Positions 48,101-63,100 of a stretch of 64,000 bases of DNA are shown here, in pieces. Every line of letters begins with the position of its first letter. The first letter of the stretch is position 1. The DNA is from Xestospongia muta. Taxonomy: Eukaryota > Porifera > Demospongiae > Haplosclerida > Petrosiidae. A program made the position numbers and the translations under genes. The DNA is taken from the NCBI GenBank assembly GCA_963693285.1, contig OY848918.1, forward strand, positions 16,366,263 to 16,430,262, written 5' to 3'. The notes beneath the pieces are model-generated. The model did no database searches. It saw only the letters and a program-made list of their open reading frames with translations, and was not told the origin of the DNA.

Positions 48101-51100
48101 GTTTTCCTGTTGTCACGAATACACACCACAACAGAGTAATGCTCTTCATACTGACTCATACCAACTTGAGAACCCAGTATAGTATATAAACAATATACTA
48201 TGAGTTTGATTGACTAGGTTTGCTTGGACATACTGATAAGTCCTGCCCGAGTGGTTTATTAAATAGACTACTAACAACAATATTCATAGGAAACAACACA
48301 TAGTGTTATGATTTATGACGTAAGAGATGACGATACTATACCAGTGAACAAATTTCCTGACACAAGGACATCATTTTGCAGAATTTCTGATACTGAGACA
48401 AGACAGATTTAACTGGTTTTGAAGAAACACTGCTGTTCTATACAACAATTAAAAGATGAGATGATTTATTTTTATTATGTACCAGGAAATGTGTCAAGAC
48501 CAAGTTCTCCTTTCTCTTCAAAGGTTTTCTTAAGTAAGATATTATTCAACACTCATCTATACTTTCCTGACAGAATAGTGACAAATCTCTTAATTCTCAA
48601 AATTTCATAATATGTCGACATGGAAGCCTCATACTTTTCCAGAACATACATTGACATTGCACAGCAGATACAGAGAGACTACCTTCTGTTGATACAACAG
48701 TGTCTCCATGTAAATCATCAAGAAGTTCCACCTTTGTTTGGAGAGACAATTGATTCTTAATAAAGGATAGAGTGTGTGGTGTCACCAGCTGTGGATACTG
48801 TTCTTCAAGTGACTCAGTAGCTAAAGACCTTGCATGCTTCTTTACACAGGCCATCAGTGGAACAGGATTTTTTTTGTTGTGCAGACAAGACAAAGGAGAA
48901 AAAATTGATCAAAGAACATTGACTGATCAGCTTAGCATGAACAAATACTCTTAACTTTAGAGTTAATACATTCCAGTCTACTTATAGTTCTCTCACCTAA
49001 TGTGAAATTTGCTCCCTAGAAGCACTGCACCATTGTTGTTGAATTGGATGCCAGCTTGTATTACAATAAGTAACAACAGACTTGTGTCCACACTGTAACA
49101 ATCCTTGGTAGTTTTAATTGTAATCTGCCTCTGACTTTGAATAAGCTAGCTTTTGACAAAATTCAAGAACATGGCTACGCTTACAAGAACATAAACCCAT
49201 CTTTTCAAAGGTGATTGATTTCTTCTCTGAAGCTTTGTAATGTGTGAAAAAAGCAAAGTAGTAGTTCTGCTTTTTCAACAAAATCTCTGTCAGTCAAGAT
49301 TACTTTTGTACTTTTCCAAGGAGAATTGTGGATTTTGAATAATCTTACCATCTCAGAAATAGCTTCTCTTGTTTCCAGTGATGTACGATAAAGTCCTACA
49401 ATCTCACTTTTGCCATTACCATCCACAATAAGAATCAAATAAAGTGGCATCCAAAGTTCGTTCAAGTTATATGTAGCATCAACCATTATGAGCTCAGGAA
49501 ATGCAGCATATGTGACCTTCATAATGTTGTCCTGAAAAAATAGCCCAGTGAATTCTTTCTCATCATTCGTGTACACTTCAACAGTAGATCCTAGTAAAAA
49601 TAGTCATGGATGCACATTAACATCTTTAATCATTTAAATGTATACCATATATATGTCTCAAATGTTGTACTGATGCTTCTAAATTGTTTCTGTCAGAGAA
49701 TTGGTCCACTTTGGTTTGGACATTAGTGACGGCCTTCAAAGTCACCTCTTTTTCAGTCATATCAGCTATATGTCACTGAAGTAGTTTTTATTGACTTTCA
49801 TTTTTAAGAGTTTACTGGTTTCTCCTCTTTAATCTTCATTCAATCTCCTTTGCCATAGTAAATGGTCATAAATAATCTATTCAAAATGATACATACATCA
49901 TGGATAACATCTGATGGTAAATAGAATTACTTTGGTTACAGGATGGTTATGATCTTCATTTACAGAAGTCACTTTGAAAAACTGTTTGTCATCAGTTAAG
50001 AAAACCTAATTGCAGCTGGACATTCTGCTTTATGGTACTAAATAGAGAAGATAACAAGACTTACTAGCTGAACAAACTTGTTCACTTCATACGTCTTTAT
50101 TTTCTTTTCTAGCTAGGTATATGATGCACATGTTTCACCAACAACAAATGAGATTCCTTCACAAGTGACCATGACTGAAGTGGGTGTGGCTTTGCATTTT
50201 TGAGGCGTGGTTTGGTTTGCCAGACCCATAGCTGCAAAATAATTGGTCCAGTTACCAGGCCTATAGCACTGCCAACTTTAAACCAGTCATTAAATTTAGT
50301 AAGCACCAACACGTTTCAAAAAAGGACAAAGTCTATAAACTATCTATGCTTATAAATACAGGGAGTTTCTTGTACTCCGCTACATCATTAGCTTGAAAAA
50401 ACAGTGCCCCTTTCTCCTTACAGCTAGAGAGTTACTCTTCCCTTGTATTAAAGCCGTCAAGATGACTAAATATTGGCTTTGTAGACATCCTTGTTACCAA
50501 TGTGATAGCTGTTACTCGTTCTTAATATGGATTACACAAGTTTTCTTATTTAAGACGCACAATCTGGTCCACCTACTGGAATTTTAATACAATATTGCAA
50601 GTTAGCCAATTTATACCGTTATTCTAATTTAACGAATATTTCGAATTTACAAATTACAAGACGAAGAGCTTGAAGTAAATTTTGCATTTAAATATCTTCT
50701 CAAGTAGAAACTTTTAATATAATGATGTATAAAAAAGGACTCCACCTTACCCCAGAGAAAGTGTGCGCCATTATGGAGGGTCCCACCCCAAGGAACCGAA
50801 ATCCTTATAAGACTCCTCTATTTTTACACAAGTTTTTTCTAAGTTTATCGTCCAAAATGAATCCTTTGTCTTCTGTTACAGAAACGTCATCCAAAACAGT
50901 AAGCATCTCAGGAGGTTATTTATTTCATTAAGCTAAAGAATTACTCAACATCTCTATTGTTGATATTGATCCAAAGAAGAATTGTTCTCTCATATGATGC
51001 TCCTTCTCATGGTCTGGGGGATATTCTCTGTCACATCTCTGATGATGGTTCAGAACAGTCGATTGGTTTCACATCTTACACCCTAGCTCCAACTGAAAAA

Positions 51101-54100
51101 AATATTCTCAGTTAGACAAAGAACATGGATTGTCTTTGGATCTAAATTATTCCATCAATATCTCTATGACCGACCATTCATATTGTTGACTGACCAAAAA
51201 AAAAATCATTCTTCTGTTAAATGAAACAAAAGCAGTTCCCAATATGACTTCTGTATGTCTTCAATGATGTATTGTTGATGCAATTAAGTTGTCTGTCCAC
51301 TGTAACTTTACCATGTGCACAATATTATTATTCAATCTATTTGAAACCTTTCCTGTCACCCCTGGTCATATTAAACCATATACTATTCTGTTTCTTATGG
51401 TTTGCTTCTATCAGGTATACACAAAGACCTAGTACCACTATATATTCTTAAAAAATGGCTATTTCTTCTGACATTTCATATTATTGTCCATCCAAAAGCT
51501 CATAATTTCTTGATGAATCAGTTTCAAAATTCCCTAATTAATGAGTTAAATTATACATACCCTGTTATGTCCAAAGTTAAGCTTGGATGTTTCATATGAT
51601 TATCTCTCCTAATACTCATAATTCCCTCTTGAATGAGTTAGAACATACACTACCTGGTATATCCAAAATTAAGATTACAAATATATTTTATTGCTAGGTA
51701 TGGACTCAGATTGTGAGTAATGGTTAAACATTGTCACGTTTGTCAGTTTCATATGAACTAGCCAGGATAGTTCACACGAGAGGTACAATTGGAGGATAGT
51801 CTATCCTCCCATTGTACCTCTACACATTTGGAAGAAGCCCTAACAGCCCGGTTCCTGCATCCATATTGATTATACAGGTCCTTTTATTGTGAAGAATGTT
51901 TCTGATTGTAATAGATGCCTACTCTAGTGGCTAGATGTTCACAAAACGACTTGATTTACCTTTCCAATAACTTTTGAAATAATATCTTCTTTCAGTACTT
52001 TCATAAAGAGATTGTTTTAGCAAAGAACACATAACATACTTGTACACAGTGTACTTGTAGTAATATGTTATATTATGACATTTGTAACTCATATATAGTT
52101 AATAACAACCTTTTATTATTATATGAGGTTTCATCATCATTAATTCAGACTTGCTTTTACAATATATTTCACATGTATTAGTAGTCTTTCCTAAACATGT
52201 TAGTTTTGTTGCTGATAATGTAGTGTTTGCTGAATGTACTACATTGACATGACATGATATGAGCTACTAATAATAGTTATAAGAGAGAGAATAAACAACA
52301 TGAACCTCCACTGATATTGACCACATGTTATGATAGTATTTGTATATGTACAATGTATAGCATACTGTTAGTTATCTAGTATTAACTTTATATATCTTCT
52401 TTTTCAGTATAGGACAACAGCATTACACCATGCATCTAATGCTGAAATAGCAGAAATGCTAATTAAAAATAAGTCCAATATACATGCACTTAATATGGTT
52501 AGTGTTTAATATTGTAATTTAAACTTATTAGTACCTCATATTATGATAATAATTTAGTACAAACTTAATTATGATCATCTTATAAAACAAGTTACTTGTT
52601 TTAGTTTATATGTTTAGTGGTTGATATTGTCAAGTTTATATTTCAATGTTATTATGTTTGTGTTTGTCTGTTACATAATACCGTAGTTCCCCGAGCAAGC
52701 GCCCACCTCTATGCAAGCATCCACCCCCCTATTTATGTCCTTAAATGAAAATGTCAATTCCCCATGCAAGTACCCACTCCCATCCCACCCTCTTAGATTT
52801 GTTGTCTTGTTGTCATCATTCTAACACTATATAAACAGAACTCCTTAAAACATTCATGATTTTAAAGTTATGATGGAGATTACATTCCAATATATGTTTA
52901 AGCTGTAAGTAATATGAAGTAATTAACATAAAATATAAGGGAATACATGAATTTTCACAGAAACAAGCACAGTGTACACTTAAATTATATATAAAGAGTC
53001 TGTGTTGACAAGTCATGTGACAAATATGGTATTCCAAGTACTGCATATTTCTGTGTGGGTTGAGTCAACAAGTCCTGTTTTACAATGTTAGATTGTTATG
53101 TAATAGTTACTCTAGTAACCCAACCAACCTGTACAGAGTCCATTTTGACAAAGAAATAATATAACAAAACTTCTATATGCTAAGTTATAGATTCCAATAC
53201 TTGGTAATGTTTTTACACTCAGTCTATAAGTATGATGTACCAGTGGTTTGTAATGTATGCTGTACTATCTTCATTGTTGTCATCAGATAATAAAAGCTAA
53301 CTATGAGAGTACTAAGTCAAAAGTCTAATCAATGTCATTGTTTGATGGCTGGTACATGTTGTTAATAGAGTCTTCTTACTTCCCTAATCAATAAGTCTTT
53401 ATATGATATAATTTCCTTAATAATTATTTATACTATATATCAGCAATACATACTGTGAATAATAAATGAACCTACTTAAAACTGACTGAGAAATTAAATG
53501 TTGCCAATAACAACCAGCCATCAAATTAGGGCTTTATATAGAATGTGATCTCTGATAATAAGATATGTACTTTACATTACTATCATGAGAGTATATATTA
53601 TTTGTTCATGTTTTCTACACAAAAGTCTTACCACATTAGTCCCAGCTTACTCCTTGATTACCTCAAGAATACAGTCATGGTTTGTAGAGTACATCCTTTT
53701 GATTAATAAGTATTAAAGCTATAAAAGTTGTGAAATTTTCATTTATCTACTGTTCTAATCACAAAACATGAAAATATGAATTTATCCACAATATGATCTA
53801 TCATCAAGTACAAGCAAGCATGTGTTGCAAACAAATTATTTCTTGTACACATTGCCAAGATTTTTCTATAAACCAAGCTTCCACTAACATAACATTGTTT
53901 TAATAAATTTATTACTATTATTATCAACAAGAATAAATCAAATAACAAACAAAATTCAACAATCTACAACTTTTTATAATTTTTATAATATATGTTATGC
54001 AAGTCATGTAGATCACTTGTCCTATAGCCTCATAGTCTATTTGAAGTGCCTTAGCTTGTACAGACAAGTATGATATTGCATACTTGAGTATACTTTAACA

Positions 54101-57100
54101 TTTAATTGTCAGGTTTGTTGCATAAAATTTAAACATGCATTTTTGCTTACATAGTGTTATGTGGAGTAAAAGTGAACTATCAATAGAATGAATGTAATGA
54201 AATGATGTCAACAATGACATTATTAGATATTGTAGGTTGCCTGATATATAACGATAATAATTAGTCCTCCTTTTCATTTAACAGCTGATATTGTGTATAC
54301 TTAATTCAGACATTGCACATGTATTGGGTTTTTGCGTGTACTTGTATGCACTTGTATTTTAAAAACCAAACTGTGTATGTACTTGCATGTATTATTAAAT
54401 CTCCATGTATGTACTTGTAGTTTGCATTTCTGAAAACCATGTATTTAATCATTTCATGTATAATGTATTCATATCATTTCATGTGTCATGTATTATAATT
54501 AAATCATAATTAAACACATCATTTAATAAAGACGAGTTTTTCCAGTTTTTCAGAAGTAACAACCACATGAATATTCTCAGTTTCACTGCTAGAAGGTAAT
54601 AATGAAGTAGTACTATGTAATACCGGCTAGAGAGAACACGAGTGAGAACATCTCCAGACTGAAGCCATTTTCTTCACGTAGCCACGCCCATAATTAATTG
54701 CCATGAATATCATATCATCTACTTTATTCTCTCCGTGTATGTACATGTATGCATTTGAAACCAGCATTACTGTGTAAATACATGTGTATTGTGTATACAC
54801 GTGCAATGTCTGACTTAATTCCTATCATATTTAGCTATTATACAGCTATTGTATTATACTAGTTATAACTTGTTAATAATCTAAATTTTACGAAACATGT
54901 ACTTAGCAAATCATTTACTGTCATATATTGTATTATGAGACTATATTGTAAATCTATAGGTAAAAGATATGTGACATAATATGACAAACATTATAATTTC
55001 TAAACATATCATAGCTAGTTATCATGAATACTACTGCTGACATCACATAAAGTATCAAGGTCTCTATACACATTAGTTTAAAAACATTGCATTATTTTAC
55101 CTACCCTTTATAATGTACCATTAGTTATAGCTATATATTATTAAGTGAATTGATCATAAATATTGACATCAACTTTATATAGATCAATGATACTCCCCTT
55201 CATTGGGCTGCTTACTATGGCCACAATGATGTAGCTGATGTACTAATAAAGTCTGGTGCATCACTGGATGCCATTAACATTGTAAGTGTCTTCATTATTA
55301 AACATGTTGTCATTATTATACATGACTGTATTTTGTATGTAATGTTGTTATTAATTCATGTAATTATGTAGTTATTTGTGGTTTTGTCACCTCATATAAC
55401 ATTATATATGGATTACACAAGACATAAAGTCAAAATCATTCTAAATTATTGAGCATGTGTAAAACAAAACCACACACAACATATATGTGACATACCTTCC
55501 ACTTTAACCAATACATAACTAGAATACATTGCAACATTAATAAGAATTGTTGTGGATGATTATAAACTTTTGAGCATGGAGCTTTCTACGGTATCATAGG
55601 CATCAATTGATTCTATGAGAAAACAGTATTCATGATGATTATGAACTTGTTGAGGATAGCGAAGGTCGCTGGAATTCTGTACAGTATCAACTGATTTCAT
55701 GAGAAACAGTATTGTCAACTTCTTTATATTTCTCTAGTAACAACTTAACTTTACCTTTGCATGAAGTACACCAAACTTTAAAGGCAAAGTCTATAGATCC
55801 GATAATCAGACTCGTTATTTTCCAACAATTAGTCTGGCAATCGAAACCACGCCTCCAAAAGTAAAACCACACCCACTCAATAAACATTTCTAATAATAAA
55901 TGAACTGTAATCATAGATACTGCAATGAAGTTTCACAACTTATCAGTAATCATATAGCAAGTTCAACAGTACCATATCTTTCATTTTGGAGGACCTTTCA
56001 AACTAAGTCAATGGAAATGAAAACATGTCAAGCATGAGTCACAAACAATGGAATCGTCCATATTATCATCAATTAGATTCCTACGGAAGCCGAAGGCGGA
56101 CATCCAATTCTATTTCGAATTTCATATACTCTGCTTTGAAGTTTGCTGACCATATCCAATTCTACTTTGCAGCTTTCCAAAAATATTCCAATTCCAACTC
56201 TATTTTCTATCCTTCGATGGAATATTTAACAGCTAAAATCCTATAGCCCCACCCTAACCGGAAACGATGTCGCTTCGCTCCATTCTAAGAGACAGCTTGC
56301 CGTGCTCGCGCTCCGCGTTTTCCTTCAATGAGCGATGGAAAGTATAATTGGAATTGGATGTCCGCCTTCGGCTTCCGTAGATTCCTGCACTGATCACAGT
56401 ACCAAATAGGATGACTCTTGCCTATCAGGAGAATAATATTTCCTATAGCTTTCAATGCATACATTTTCATCTAAACAGGAGCAGGAAATTGTCTCTGGAC
56501 GGACCTCAACATTGTCTTCATTAATAAGAGAACCTTTAATTACAGAATCAACAACATTGTATCAACAAACCACTTCAAAATAACTAAGAAGTTTAATGAT
56601 AAGTATGCTGTGTAATGAAGTACTTACTTTTTCTTTTTCAGTGAGCATTTTCTTCATAAAAGGTACAGGCTTGCCATGATTCTGACATTTCCTTGGTAGA
56701 CCTACGACAGTTAACCTTTGGCCTTCCATGCTTCTTCAGTCTTGGTGGAATCTTGATTGTAGCCAAACCTGTATGTGTTACCATTATCTTCCTTAAGTAA
56801 AAGCACCTCTTACCATTTAAGCATTCATTAGCATCAAAGCTGTCTGATCCATCTTGTACATGTATTTCTCCAATTGTCCCTTTCTCCTACACACATTTGT
56901 TAGTACAGATAAAATTCAAAACTGTCCTTACCCATGACTACTTCCTGTTTGTCTTCAGATCGATCTCCAGAAATTACTTAATCATCTTTGCAATCATTAT
57001 CACATTCACTACCATCTACATACATATACATGACTTTACAGTAAACACAAAATACTATGGCTACACATAGTACCTTCTGTGTGCTCAACACATTTCCCTG

Positions 57101-60100
57101 CTTTCCAGTTGTCACAAATACGTACAAAAACAGAGTAACGCTCTTCACACTGACTCATACCAACTTGAGAACCCAGTGAACAAATTTCCTGACACAAGGA
57201 CATCATTTTGCGGAATTTCTGATGCTGAGACAAGACAAATTTAACTGGTTTTGAAAAAAAAATGGTGATCTACACAACAATTAAAATATGACATGATTTT
57301 TTTTTATTATGTACCTGGAAATATGTGTCAAGACCAAGTTCTCCTTTCTCTTCAAAGGTTTTCTTGCGTAAGACACAAACGTTTCACCAACACCAAACAA
57401 CATTCCTTCATAAGTGGCTATGATTGATGTGGGTGTGGTTTTACGTTTATGAGGCGTAGTTTGGTTTGCCGGACCAATAGCTACAAAGTAACGGGTCCTG
57501 TTACTGAACCTATAGTCGCTGCCAACTTTAAACGAGTGACTAAATTTAGCAACCACCAACAATTATAGAATTATAGAATCTATTGAAAGTGTCTTACTTT
57601 CCCAATCCTGCTCAACTTACTTTTACCAATTACAGAAATGTCAACGTGCCGTGATTCATTTGATCAATAAAACTTGTTACTTGAATTGTGGTCATGGCAA
57701 TGAAACAAATGTCGATTCATGCTGGAACTCGTTTTCCAATACCAAAGCATATGCTATCACTTGCATCAATCCAAGAAACTCTGATAAATACCCAAAAAGT
57801 GTGACATATTTTTTTATAACTGATTCTACAGCTACTCAAGTAACAATATTTGACAACCAAGATACAATTGGAAGTACCAAAGTATTGAATAAATGACAAT
57901 CTCAGATGACAATTATCTTGTTATATTTACCAAATACAATGTGAACAATCTCAAAGTTTAGATCTAATGAGTACAATCAACCAACTGGTGTATATTATAT
58001 ACTTGGTGCTACATTGGTGTAGTTTTGACAGCTCTCAACACAGGCTGGTACTATTGTAAGAGGGAATAGGGAGTTGTAGATACAATATTATAAAACATAG
58101 TTCATCAAAAATATTATAACAATGCTAAGCATCAATGTTATCAGATTTATACCTGTAATCAATTATTTATCTGCTGGTAAGTACAACAGGCTTTTTGTTG
58201 TGTTATTTGTAAAGCCTGTTTATCTTGCTAACAGCTTCAACTGAATCAACAATAATCCACAAATAGAGAATTAGTTATCTACTCTAATACTTCTTGCTGA
58301 GTACAATTGTTAAGCAACCTTCAGGCAAATTTTTTTCTGATAGAGCATTCCAATTGGGCCCAGTTAATAGGGCTTCTTCGTACACTTATTAACTAATAGA
58401 CATGTTGCCCCTTTCATCTATACATTTCAGCACCTACAAGGTTATTCTCAATGCTCAACCATCAGTTAACTACATCACATACCAGTGGAACACTGAAAAT
58501 GCTAATGGTTTTAACAACTTTCCTCCATGATCTTAAATTTCTACTGACATCATACAGGAAAATTCTGACCCAACTCCCTTTACACTTCTAATATAGGCCA
58601 ATCTATTCCTGCCAGCAGTGGTACAACTCAACAGCAATATTGGTTGCACATTATATATTATTCAAACCAACTTGGAATGGCATGCCAGAGTAAGTGAGAA
58701 GGCAGAGAGGGTACTTATAAACCTTGTCCACAAAATATTATATATAACAAGTATATAGGTGAAGAAAACTGTGGGGATCAGCTCCATGGCCATTACAGTT
58801 GTAAAATCAAATCACTCAAGTTATATAAATATAATATAGTCTTCATTCTGTTCAATGTTACCATCATGAATACACATTTTACATTTTACACAACACTATC
58901 ACAACCAGCAACATTTAAAACATAAAAGAGTTCTATGTTCAGCTAGCAAAAGAGTTGATAGGTAACTATTGTAGTTGACTAAGATATGGTGACAATTGAA
59001 GACCTATTCATCAACTATCTCTTCATCATTTCCTATGAGGATAAGAGATGACAACAACAAGTTGAAAATAGGTCAATACTCTTACCACAATGCAGTTCAC
59101 CACACTCATGTTGATGGTTCCTGTCGCTTCCTGGTATTATAGAGAGTGTGATGTTTGGCTTTTTCACACTGGTGATGCTAAAGATTGCTTCCTAATGTGG
59201 CACACAAAACAATACCAGTAATATTTGCACAATATAAATATACCTTTCATCTATAAGTATCTATTCATACAATATCTCATATCTCATAAAATCTGTATGT
59301 ATTATATACATCAGTCCACTAATGATCATATATAGTTTCCTATAATCACATTGTAACATTTACTAAACTTAACATAAAAAATAAAAATTGCCAATGGCTA
59401 CAACAATCACGAGCAATTGTCACTATTGTACTGCTTAGTAATACTCTATAGTTCAAAAACTTACGTTACTTCGAGTGTTACTGGCTTTAAAAAGACATAG
59501 CAATGTCTTCAGTAGTTTGTATAGCTTCAGATTCAGCGACCCACTTGCTTTAGCTTGGTGTATGAAAAATTGCTTTACTCGCGGCTATTATATCTCCGTC
59601 GTAGTAATGTCTACAGCCAACTTTCAAGATATAGATATCTACTTCTCGAACTCATCTTCATTCTGAACGAAGCTTCTCTATACCAATCTGCCTAGTTCTT
59701 TCAGTAAAACTCAATCTTTGCAGGTCAACCTTAAAGGTCATTTTCTAATTTTTCTTGAAATAAATTTCGCTGTCACGTGCATTTGCTGTTTAATAGAATT
59801 TCACGTATAATCGGTTAATCAAGTGGAAGGACAACAAAGACATTGCAAGGACACTATCACTCAAAGCTGTCAATTTTAATGGAAAGATTCAAGTTCAATA
59901 TCATGTCGTCAACAAGGAGAGTAGTTGATGTTGATGAAGAGTAAATTTCTACATTTGTCGCAGCACTAAGGCAGCTTATGGAATTTTGTGACACAGTTCA
60001 ATGGGATATTTGAATGTTGCAACAACGTCTATGGGCTAAAGCTAATCTTACCTTTTTGTACTGGATACAGCTCAAGATAAAGATACCACTGGTCTCTAAG

Positions 60101-63100
60101 GACCACTGTCTCCATTCCCTGTTACTGTTGTAAGCAAAAATGTCTCTGCTCCTAAAACTTCACATTCACCTACATAAAACTGTTATCCTCAAGGTAACAA
60201 ATCAAATCAAGTTGTGTATAAAGAACGTATTGATAACATGGTTCTATCAGAGCTATCCTCCATCATATTTCTGTAAGAACACTTTCCTACAAGTTGTGAT
60301 TAAAAATAAAAACAGATAGAGAAGGCAACTACTCAAGCCTACAAAAGGAAGTCTGGCCATTATTTGAAGAATCAGAAGGAGTTCTAGCCATTACCTGAGG
60401 TATTGAATGTTTATTCTCTACATTTAATGTAACTACTCATACTAAAGAAGGATGTCTGGCCTTTATCTGGGGAATCCAAGCTCATTCTTTACCTTGAACT
60501 CAACTACTCAAGCCTAGAAAAGGAAGTCTGGACATTATTTGGAGAATCAAAAGTTTATTTCGTACTTCAAAAATACTACTCAACCCTTGAGAAGGAAATC
60601 TGGCAATTTTCTTGGGAATCGGAAGTACATTTTCTACCTCTAAAACAACAATTCCACCCTTCAATATCAAAAGTTCCTTTTTTACCTTGAATGCAACTAC
60701 TCAACCCTAGAAGAAAGTCAGGATTTTCTTGGGAATCAGAAGTACATTTCTACCTCTAACACAACAACTCAACCCTTCAATGTCCAAAATTCATTCTTTG
60801 CCTCAAATGCAACTACTCAACCCTAGAAGGAAGTCTGGCCATTAGCTGGAGAATCAAAAGTTCAGTCTCTACCTCTAACTCAACTACTAAACCCTAAAGA
60901 AAGAAGTCTAGCCATTATCTAATCAAAATTCATTTAGTACTTTGAAAATACTACTCAGCCCTAAAGAAGGAAATCTGGCCATTACCTGGGGAATCAAAGT
61001 TCAATCTCTACCTCTAACGCAACTACTCAACTCTAGAAGGAATTCTGGCCTTTATCTGGGGAATCAAAAGTTCATTCTGTACCTCAAACTCACTACTCAA
61101 CCCTGGAGAAGGTATTTTGGCCAATTACTGAGGACACTAGAGAAGGAAGTCTGGCCATTAACCTAGATAAAGAAGCCTGGCCATTTTCTGGAGAAATTAA
61201 AGTTCAAAACTCTGTACCTCGAACATAATTACTCAAACCTAGAGAAAAAAATCTGGCTATTACCCATGATAAGGAAGTCTTGCCTTTTTTCTGGGGAATG
61301 AAATGTTTATTCTCTACCTGGAATGCAAATACTCAATCCTAGATAAGGAAGTCTAGCCATTTTCTGTGGAATAAAAATTTAATTCTTTTCCTCGAATACA
61401 ACTACTCAACTCTAGATAAAGAATTCTTGCCATTTTTGGGGGACCCTGGAGAGGGACGTCTGTCAATTAGCCTATAGAAGGAAGTCTGGTCATTTTGTGG
61501 ATAATCAAAAGTTCATTCTTTACCTCAAACGCAATTACTCAACCATAGAGAAGAACGTCTGGCCATTATCTAGGCAATCAATAGTTCATTTTTTACCTCG
61601 AACGCAACTACTCAATCCTAGATAAGGAAGTCTGGCCAATTGTCTAAAGAATTTAAAGTTCATTCTCTACCTCTAACACACTACTCAACCCTAGAGAAGG
61701 AATTCTGGCCATTTACTGGGGACACTAGAGAAGGAAGTCTGCCCATAAACCTCGATAAATAAGTCTGGCCATTTTTCTGGGCAATCATAGTTCATTCTGT
61801 ACCTTAAACACAATTACTCAAACTTAGAAAAACAAATCTGGCCATTACTTGTGATAAGGAAGTCTTGCCCTTTTCTGGGGTATGAAACGTTCATTCTATA
61901 CCTCGAATGCAAATACTCAATCCTAGAGAAGGAAGTCCATGCCATTTTCTGGGGAATCAAAATTTAATTCTTTTCCTTGAACACAACTACTCAACCATAG
62001 ATAAAGAATTCTGGCCATTTTCTGGGGACCCTGGAGAGGGAAGTCTGGCCATTGTCTAAAAAATTAAAAGTTCATTCTCTACCTCAAACACTCTACTCAA
62101 CCCTAGATAAGAAATTCTGGCCATTTACTGGGGACACTAGAGAAGGAAGTCTGGCCAATAACCTTGATAAAGAAGTCTGGCCATTTTTCTGTTGAATCAA
62201 AGTTCATTCTGTACCTCGAACACAATTACTCAATCCTAGAGAAAAAAATCTGGCCATTACCCGTGATAAGGATGTCTTGAATTTTTCTGGGGAATAAAAC
62301 ATTCATTCCCTACCTTGAACACAAATACTCAACCCTAGATAAAGAATTCTGGCAATTTTCTGGGGACCCTGGAGAACCAAGTCTGGCCACTGTCTAAAGA
62401 ATTAAAACTTCATTCTCTACTAGTCAACCCTAGAAAGAAATTCTGGCCATTTACTGGGGACACTAGAGAAGGAAGTCTGGCCATTAACCTAGATAAGGAA
62501 GTCTGGCCATTTTTCTGTTGAATCAAAGTTCATTCTGTACCTCGAACACAATTACTCAATCCTAGAGAAGAACATCTGGCCATTATATGGGCAATCAAAA
62601 GTTCATTCTTTACCTTGAACACAATTACTCAACCCTAGATAAGGAAGTCTTGCCATTTTCTGTGGACCCTAAAGAAGGAAGTCTGACCATTACCCATGAA
62701 AAGGAAGTGTTGCCTTTTTGGGGGGAATGAAACTTTCATTCTCTACCTCGAACACAAAAACTCAATGAGAAGGAAGTTTTGCATTTTCTAGGGAATCAAA
62801 AGTTCATTCTTTTCCTCGAAGAGAGTGCTCTACCCTAGAGAATGAAACTGGCAATTATCAATGGAATCAAAAGTTCTTTCTCTACTTCAGTCTTGTAGAT
62901 CACTTGCCTATAGCCTCATAGTCTATTTGAAGTGCCTTTCCTTGTTCAGACAAGTGTTATATTGCATACTTGACTATACTTAAACATTTACTTGTCAGTT
63001 TTGTATTTTATATTAAGACAAGTATATCATATGATGAAGTAGTACATACAGAAACAAACAATGTCTCAAAAATTAAAAAAAAACTTTTATAAAAATAATA

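Larger units (their letters stand above)
43691..52407 (+). other. Intron of gene 3 (8.7 kb) filled with mobile-element remnants
   Basis: Blocks 44010-44650 resemble the area upstream of gene 2. From 45780 on it holds Gypsy and Mutator-like remnants (separate entries). I see nothing definable in 44650-45780 and 52000-52400. Confidence 0.7.
55282..57590 (+). other. Intron part with a Mutator-like derivative
   Basis: The first 120 bases copy the start of the introns at 3341 and 63532. A deletion derivative of the Mutator-like element follows. Confidence 0.65.

Noticed and set aside
52681..52800. A MITE end beginning ACCGTAGTTCCCCGAG
   Set aside because: No matching inverted end or target duplication found downstream, so only noted as a possible fragment within the intron.
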